From contig JAFQCA010000016.1 in the NCBI GenBank assembly GCA_017399485.1, positions 1 through 37,175 on the forward strand: a stretch of 37,175 bases of DNA, in the 5' to 3' direction. The notes beneath the pieces are model-generated. The model was given only the letters and a program-made list of their open reading frames with translations. It searched no databases and was not told the DNA's origin. How positions within the stretch are numbered: the stretch's first letter is position 1; each line of letters opens with the position of its first letter. The position numbers and the translations under genes are program-made. Shown here piece after piece: positions 33,004-37,175 of the stretch. The DNA is from Alistipes sp. (GTDB taxonomy: Bacteria > Bacteroidota > Bacteroidia > Bacteroidales > Rikenellaceae).

Positions 33004-33981
33004 TTATTTCAAATTTAATTGTTTTAGCGCTTCAATGGCTTTCTGGTTGCCTTTTTCTCCTGCTAACTTATAGTATCCAACTGCATCTTTGTATTGTTTT
33101 TTATCATAAGCATCATTTGCAAACTCCATTATTAAACCAACATCTTCTATCGGAAATCCGAGCATTAACTCTGCAACTTCATCTGCAACATCTTTGCCTT
33201 CCTTTGTAAGTTCTATCTTAATACCATTATTAATAATATCTTGGTCGAAAATTTGAGGCATGTCATCTTTGTTTAGATAGTTATGATATTCTTCTCCTTT
33301 TGGGATATACATAATATCAATAGTAGCACCTTTAAGCACTCGTTTTAATATAAATGGATATAAAAGTATAGTATTTTTTAACCACGCCAAATCATCATCT
33401 TCTTCAAATAAATTAGCAATATTATTCAATGGTATAGATATCGTGCCAATTTCTTCCTGACTTTCTATAATACCATTCTCTGTTGTTATATATCCTCTAA
33501 TAGGAGTGGTAAATGTAAGGGTTACTACTTTATCTGAATAAACTACATAATTAATTATACATCCCTTAAAATATTTTGTCTCATTAAGGCGTACGTTATT
33601 AGGGGTAACACTCTTTAAGTTGTTGCCATTTATATCTATATATCCATATTTCCTAGAATGAGTATTAAATTGAGACCAACCATTATAAAACTTCCCTTGC
33701 GATACAATCTCATTGGGGTTTGTTTGTGATGTATGCGTATTTGAAGAAGAATCTTCAAATAATTCCTTTATCCAACCGATTCCAAATCCAACTAAAAATA
33801 ATAGTCCTATGCCAATAATTATCACCCACTGTAATACTTCAAGAAAATCTAATCCAAAATTATTATATCCCCTATCTTCTGCAACTTCATGCATATAATA
33901 TGATTGAGCAAAAGTCTCATATCTAAACACCATTAATACTACTATACCTAATATTCGCTTACGTAATTTTAATGTATCCAT
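33004..33981 (-). CDS. Membrane protein with C-terminal Sel1-like repeat, unknown function
   Basis: A 325-residue protein not assigned to a family. N-terminal hydrophobic segment (~8-25, ending FAQ) looks like a signal peptide; a second membrane segment lies at ~50-70 (WVIIIGIGLLFLVGFGIGW). Then a Ser/Asn-rich linker, a beta-rich region (~95-190), and a C-terminal helical pair AYDKKQYKDAVGYYKLAGEKGNQKAIEALKQL, one Sel1/TPR-like unit. No catalytic motif is visible. It lies in the island between the two duplicated gene fragments; the downstream 107-residue gene on the same strand is separated by 222 bases. Confidence 0.65.
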   Translation of the reverse strand: MDTLKLRKRILGIVVLMVFRYETFAQSYYMHEVAEDRGYNNFGLDFLEVLQWVIIIGIGLLFLVGFGIGWIKELFEDSSSNTHTSQTNPNEIVSQGKFYNGWSQFNTHSRKYGYIDINGNNLKSVTPNNVRLNETKYFKGCIINYVVYSDKVVTLTFTTPIRGYITTENGIIESQEEIGTISIPLNNIANLFEEDDDLAWLKNTILLYPFILKRVLKGATIDIMYIPKGEEYHNYLNKDDMPQIFDQDIINNGIKIELTKEGKDVADEVAELMLGFPIEDVGLIMEFANDAYDKKQYKDAVGYYKLAGEKGNQKAIEALKQLNLK

Positions 33982-34316
33982 ATTACAAAATTTTATATGT
34001 TACAATAACCTTCATTGGTAATTAGCGATTCTTATTATTTCTCTTTCACTCCTTTTTGTCGTGGTATTGATTATTCCTTTGTGAATAACGCATATATCAT
34101 TTTCATAGAATCGTCCATTTGATAGATTGAAATTCTTGATATAGTTATATGCAATACCCAACGAACTACGTTCTTCTCCTTTCCCCATAATAATTCGTAC
34201 AAATTTATGAAATTATTCGCTGAATGAGTCCCTTTATCCATATAAAAAGTGACCATTTTAAGACTAAATTTATAGCCTCCCTTTTCAAAGGGAGGTTTGG
34301 GGGCAATATCATTGCG
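33982..34316. other. Gene-free stretch with a CCTCCC hairpin
   Basis: A minus-strand open frame of 99 codons (34071-34370) crosses it but overlaps the repeated fragment and hairpins and has no family match, so it is not called. A perfect 20-base palindrome CCTCCCTTTT/CAAAGGGAGG-like hairpin occupies 34276-34295, a common Bacteroidetes intergenic repeat type. Confidence 0.4.
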
Positions 34317-34484
34317 GAGTATCCGCACAAAAAAAGAGCAATCTTGTGAACTGCTCTTTTTCTGTGCCACATCGTGCCAAACTATCGAACCTTTATAGAA
34401 GACTACTTGAAAATCCTTGACTTCATTGATTGGTTAAAGGTAGCCTATCCTGAGAAGGCAAAATTTCTCACTGAAAAATCTTGA
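34317..34484 (+). pseudogene. 3' gene fragment behind a hairpin (copy B of a duplicated sequence)
   Basis: Same layout as copy A: CCGCACAAAAAAAG, a hairpin with different but paired arms (AAAAAGAGCA/TGCTCTTTTT, ~34328-34361), TGTGCCACATCGTGCCA, then an open frame CHIVPNYRTF...EDYLKILDFIDWLK...YPEKAKFLTEKS ending in TGA at ~34482. On the minus strand the hairpin plus T-run reads as a terminator. The upstream 5' part of the gene is missing. Likely an insertion scar or the restored end of a mobile-element target gene. Confidence 0.6.
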
Positions 34485-34608
34485 CAATATCATCGCTTCA
34501 CACGATTTTATATAAAACGAGGCGTTATAACCACTTATCAAGGTTAAGTTTTCGGTTTTTTAAGGACGATTTATATGGAAATAATAAAGAGAAAAAATAT
34601 GAAACGTA
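34485..34608. other. Leader of the replication-initiator-like gene
   Basis: AT-rich, with short partly inverted elements (CTTA...TAAG at ~34536-34550) but no convincing iterons or nick site. The reading frame of the next gene starts at a GTG (34609); an ATG at 34599 leads only to a 9-codon frame. Confidence 0.35.
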
Positions 34609-35562
34609 GTGATAAAATTCGATAAGATAAAAATCGTAAGTTCAATAGAAAATGTAAAATCATTAAATGAAGATGTATTTGAAAATAAAGTAAAAGATGG
34701 GTGTATCGTAGAGCAACGATATACTATGATGTCCCCTTACTATCTATATATCGAGGCAGATTATCGTGAACAAGAACTCATTTTAGAGTTTACGGGAAAG
34801 ATATTAAAAGACGATTATAAAGATTTAATCCACATAAACAATATCCAAACTTGTCTATTTAATATCAATGATTTGGGTTTATGCAACCTCAACATTGGAG
34901 GGATATTGGCAGATGGGGAGATAGTCAAGGCAGATGTTTGTTTGGATGTTGATTACCCCGATTGCAAGGCATTAACAAAATCACTTCGAGCTAATGTGTC
35001 TAATTTCAACAAGTATCTTGTAAGAAACATCGGCGACAACTTTGTGATTGAAAAGAATGTGCAGACCAAAGGATATAAACGCCGTTTAACCATCTATGAC
35101 AAGGCGAAGGAAATTCATAAAGCGGGCAATCGAGGCTTCTTATCAACATTGGATAATCCACAATTACTATTAGACTACTTTGATGGTAAGATAAGGTTTG
35201 AACTCAATCTCAACAGCAAGGAACAAATCCGCAAGTCGCTCAATATTTATGATACTTCTATCGGGGCGGTACTTAATTCAACCTCCACGCCCATTTGGGA
35301 TTTACTCGACAATGCCATCGAGGAAAGTGTTGGCGACACTGCTTGCTCCAATCTTGCCGACCTGAAAAACCGATTGATTTTAGAGTACTGCGGCGGTAAT
35401 TTGGCGAAGGTGGAGGCGTTATTGCGAAACTACTATTCCAAAGGCACACACATATCGCAAGTAATGAAACCCTATCGGGCATTGGCAGCCAAATTATCCG
35501 AGAACCTCACCCCATCACTCAAACAACAACTCCGCAACCTGCTTATAGGTAAGAGTATATAA
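34609..35562 (+). CDS. Rolling-circle / phage gene-II-like replication initiator protein
   Basis: A 317-residue protein resembling replication initiators of single-stranded DNA phages and rolling-circle plasmids (Rep_trans / G2P-X type). Shared features: a beta-rich N-terminal half (YLYIEADYREQELILEFTGKIL), the block VKADVCLDVDYPD, the motif RRLTIYDKAKEI (residues ~162-172, with the family's Tyr-Asp-Lys pattern) and IRFELNLNSKEQIR. No phage structural genes or relaxase genes are nearby. The start is the GTG at 34609, since no in-frame ATG lies upstream. It may belong to a degenerate element or satellite. Family assignment is by reading only; moderate confidence. Confidence 0.55.
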   Translation: MIKFDKIKIVSSIENVKSLNEDVFENKVKDGCIVEQRYTMMSPYYLYIEADYREQELILEFTGKILKDDYKDLIHINNIQTCLFNINDLGLCNLNIGGILADGEIVKADVCLDVDYPDCKALTKSLRANVSNFNKYLVRNIGDNFVIEKNVQTKGYKRRLTIYDKAKEIHKAGNRGFLSTLDNPQLLLDYFDGKIRFELNLNSKEQIRKSLNIYDTSIGAVLNSTSTPIWDLLDNAIEESVGDTACSNLADLKNRLILEYCGGNLAKVEALLRNYYSKGTHISQVMKPYRALAAKLSENLTPSLKQQLRNLLIGKSI

Positions 35563-35600
35563 ATAAATTATAGTAAAATATATTATTTTCTCTCAAAATA

Positions 35601-35632
35601 TTTGCATTTAGGCTTTTGCTGCATTATTTTTG
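35601..35632 (+). promoter_or_regulatory. Promoter of the toxin-antitoxin-chaperone operon
   Basis: TTTG (35601-35604), 20 bases, TATTTTTG (35625-35632), a full consensus match. Predicted start near 35639, 19 bases before the toxin ATG. Confidence 0.75.
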
Positions 35633-35640
35633 CAGTAAAT

Positions 35641-35654
35641 TTAGTTATAACTAA
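35641..35654. promoter_or_regulatory. Palindromic operator at the TA promoter
   Basis: TTAGTTATAACTAA, a perfect 14-base palindrome immediately after the predicted transcription start and four bases before the toxin ATG. Likely binding site for the XRE antitoxin, giving autorepression as in other TA operons (inference). Confidence 0.7.
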
Positions 35655-35657
35655 ACA

Positions 35658-36032
35658 ATGGATGAGAAGTTTAGACTCACAGAATGTGAATTTATAAATA
35701 ATCAATATGGACTGCATTTCCATAAATTAGTCATCAATGATTGTTGTTTATTTGATGAATTTTATGAAGATGTTTGGAGGTCTATTAAAGGCAAGAAAAC
35801 ATTATCATCAATAATAGCTCGTATGGAAAATTTTGGTGATAATCTTTTACCTAAAAAATATTTTAGACAGATTAAAGAACTTGGAAGAAGCGATATATTT
35901 GAGTTTAAGCAGAACGATGTGAGAATATACGTACAAATGGTAAAGCCAGATGTTGTAATCATACTTGGTGGATATAAAAATAACCAAAAGAAAGATATTC
36001 GTAGAATACAAAGAATAGTATCAAATTTATAA
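35658..36032 (+). CDS. RelE/HigB-like toxin
   Basis: A 124-residue small protein; first gene of a three-gene operon. The C-terminal half matches HigB/RelE-type mRNA interferases and Gp49-like toxins: FRQIKELGRSDIFEFKQNDVRIYV, then VVIILGGYKNNQKKDIRRIQRIV, with the basic cluster and GGYKN-x-QKKD typical of ribosome-dependent RNases. The N-terminal part (~1-60) is longer than in minimal RelE proteins. Toxin-first order is typical for HigBA. The antitoxin gene follows after 23 bases. Residue-level catalysis cannot be proven by eye. Confidence 0.78.
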   Translation: MDEKFRLTECEFINNQYGLHFHKLVINDCCLFDEFYEDVWRSIKGKKTLSSIIARMENFGDNLLPKKYFRQIKELGRSDIFEFKQNDVRIYVQMVKPDVVIILGGYKNNQKKDIRRIQRIVSNL

Positions 36033-36055
36033 AACAGCACAAAACAAACTACATT

Positions 36056-36412
36056 ATGGAAAGAAAAGATTTATTGCAAATGCCCGATTATTGGATTACG
36101 CAAATTCAAATGGCGATATACAATTGTGCTATGGATTTTATGAAAGAAACAGATAAGAATAGAAGCCAGTTAGCAGAATATTTAGGAGTAAGCAAAGGTT
36201 ATATCTCGCAATTATTAAGTGGAGATTATAATTATAGTCTATCAAAGTTAGTTGAAACATCAATGGCATTTGGATATATTCCTAAGGTTAATTTTATTCC
36301 AATAGAAGAAGAGATATATATGGATGAACATCGCAGTACATTTATATTGACATCTTTTGAAAGTCCAAATAAATTTGAATGTTTTAATAGTGATAATTAT
36401 ACAGCTGCTTAA
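36056..36412 (+). CDS. XRE/HigA-like antitoxin with C-terminal tail
   Basis: A 118-residue DNA-binding antitoxin. Residues ~25-75 form the XRE helix-turn-helix (NRSQLAEYLGVSKGYISQLLSGDYNYSLSKLVETSMAFGY). A tail (~80-118: PKVNFIPIEEEIYMDEHRS..., acidic and hydrophobic) extends beyond the HTH. In chaperone-dependent TA systems such a tail is the chaperone-addiction segment that makes the antitoxin unstable unless bound by a SecB-like protein. That this tail plays that role is inference from the next gene. It should neutralise the toxin encoded upstream and repress the operon via the palindrome at 35641. Confidence 0.82.
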   Translation: MERKDLLQMPDYWITQIQMAIYNCAMDFMKETDKNRSQLAEYLGVSKGYISQLLSGDYNYSLSKLVETSMAFGYIPKVNFIPIEEEIYMDEHRSTFILTSFESPNKFECFNSDNYTAA

Positions 36413-36415
36413 GAT

Positions 36416-36835
36416 ATGATTGGTTTTAGAATGTCGCAAATTAAGGTTGAGCAATTTGCTATTTTATGCGATACTCAACCAGATGGGGAAATAGGTTTTA
36501 ATACCTCATTATCATTTGGTTTTAATCCCATCAAATCCGAAATTATAGTAACAACGAAATATGAGTTAATGCAGACGGATAAAAAGATGGTAATTTTAGA
36601 ATTATCTTGTCTTTTTGAAATCCGCAAGGAAGATTGGGATTCATTAAAGAACGATAATAAAATCACATTCCCAAAAGATTTTTTGGCACATTTAGCAATG
36701 CATACAGTAGGCACTGCACGAGGCGTTTTATTTAGTAAAACAGAAGGAACAGTATTTAATCAATATATTCTTCCTCCAATCAATGTTGCTTCAAAAATAT
36801 TAGAAGACATTACAATTAATGTCAGTGCTGAGTAG
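36416..36835 (+). CDS. SecB-like chaperone of a toxin-antitoxin-chaperone module
   Basis: A 139-residue protein (134 if the second Met, 36431, is used; the MSQIKVEQF start looks natural). It begins three bases after the antitoxin stop. The pattern resembles the SecB fold: four beta strands (FNTSLSFGFNP, IIVTTKYELMQ, MVILELSCLFEIRKED), a loop, FPKDFLAHLAMHTVGTARGVLFSKTE (helix where SecB has its PYxRE segment) and YILPPINV matching the L-x-PINF end of SecB. Solitary SecB-like proteins beside a HigBA pair define TAC systems (e.g. Mycobacterium Rv1955-1957). It would fold and protect the antitoxin. Homology is faint, so this is a strong hypothesis rather than proof. Confidence 0.75.
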   Translation: MIGFRMSQIKVEQFAILCDTQPDGEIGFNTSLSFGFNPIKSEIIVTTKYELMQTDKKMVILELSCLFEIRKEDWDSLKNDNKITFPKDFLAHLAMHTVGTARGVLFSKTEGTVFNQYILPPINVASKILEDITINVSAE

Positions 36836-36885
36836 TTTCTAGAAGTCTGCATCAATTAGTGTATTCAACCTTCGGGTGTATTCAG

Positions 36886-36923
36886 AAAAATCGGCAGCCA
36901 CAATTAAGTGACTGCCGATTTTC
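36886..36923 (+). terminator. Terminator of the TA-chaperone operon
   Basis: AAAATCGGCAG/CTGCCGATTTT arms (36887-36922) with T-run at the right, about 50 bases after the SecB-like stop codon. Confidence 0.82.
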
Positions 36924-36947
36924 GTATTCGGGTATATCAAAGATTTT

Positions 36948-36978
36948 TTTGCGAAATAGAATATTTTACATACCTTTG
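36948..36978 (+). promoter_or_regulatory. Promoter of the TetR-type gene
   Basis: TTTG (36948-36951), exactly 19 bases, TACCTTTG (36971-36978): perfect Bacteroidetes consensus. Predicted leader of about 37 bases. Confidence 0.78.
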
Positions 36979-37021
36979 TCCTAACAAAATTGTTAAACAG
37001 TATTGTTGAATTGTAAAATAT

Positions 37022-37175
37022 ATGGATAATCAAGAGAAGCAGAGTAAAGAGCAGCTGATACTTGCGGCGGCGGAGCAGGAGTTTTTAACCAAGGGTTATG
37101 ATGGAGCACGAACCACCTCAATCGCGCAGGCGGCGGGTGTGACGCACGCAATGCTACACTACTACTACCGCACCA
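37022..37175 (+). CDS. TetR-family transcriptional regulator (N-terminal part, cut by window end)
   Basis: The first 51 codons are present. After a short charged start (MDNQEKQSKEQL) the helix-turn-helix of TetR repressors is clear: ILAAAEQEFLTKGYDGARTTSIAQAAGVTHAMLHYYYRT, with the A-x-x-G-V-x-x-x-x-x-YYYF-like recognition helix. The ligand-binding part lies outside the window. Usual GC content returns here, which suggests the island ends before this gene. Confidence 0.9.
   Translation, partial: MDNQEKQSKEQLILAAAEQEFLTKGYDGARTTSIAQAAGVTHAMLHYYYRT

Noticed and set aside
34071..34370. Minus-strand open frame of 99 codons
   Set aside because: Covers a palindromic CCTCCC hairpin and a repeated fragment; the peptide PKPPFEKGG is a typical translation of intergenic repeat DNA.
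34529..34560. Possible replication origin or iterons before the initiator-like gene
   Set aside because: Only short, imperfect repeats are seen, and no recognisable nick site.

Overview
The window reads as chromosomal DNA from a Bacteroidota, most likely Bacteroidales, bacterium. The genus is not provable from this sequence; a gut Alistipes-like organism would fit. The evidence is many promoters of the Bacteroidetes type (TTTG, 19-20 bases, TAnnTTTG), few Shine-Dalgarno sequences, a GTPase-degenerate EF-G paralog, exported GH127, GH76 and CE15 carbohydrate enzymes, and a three-gene murein-peptide operon.

Left part (1-23.1 kb), core-like. After a gene-free stretch rich in palindromes come, on the minus strand, an alpha/alpha-toroid lipoprotein, the EF-G paralog (fusA2), an M28 metallopeptidase and a ROK glucose kinase. 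A divergent promoter pair separates the kinase from a short-chain isoprenyl diphosphate synthase. A small GIY-YIG nuclease gene follows, bracketed by members of a dispersed palindromic repeat, then a U32 protein (TrhP-like) and apt. Next is a plus-strand run lipA-lipB-recJ that leads directly into the RNase P RNA gene (rnpB) and a terminator. Then come a membrane-anchored degenerate rubrerythrin (minus), a GH127 beta-L-arabinofuranosidase-like enzyme, a response regulator and histidine kinase with a PepSY-like periplasmic protein, an exported lactonase and a PurF-like protein that has lost its glutaminase residues.

Middle (23.1-25.6 kb): an AT-rich type II restriction-modification cassette. 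It holds a C5-cytosine methyltransferase, an XRE controller with a perfect inverted repeat at its start codon, and a putative restriction endonuclease. It sits between the PurF-like gene and a GH76/CE15 pair. The GH76 and CE15 genes converge, over a shared terminator, with the NlpC/P60 - dipeptide epimerase - transglutaminase operon. That operon would release and epimerise murein peptides.

Right part (32.2-37.2 kb): an AT-rich accessory island. Two diverged copies of a protein-coding 3' fragment, each behind a hairpin, flank two unknown genes. They are followed by a rolling-circle-type replication-initiator-like gene and then a compact three-gene operon: RelE/HigB-like toxin, XRE antitoxin with a C-terminal tail, and a SecB-like protein. 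This looks like a toxin-antitoxin-chaperone (TAC) module, with a textbook promoter and a perfect 14-base palindrome over its predicted start of transcription. It is the strongest candidate for an unusual system here. A TetR-type regulator, cut by the window end, follows with its own perfect promoter.

All functions are inferred by reading motifs; no database search was possible.
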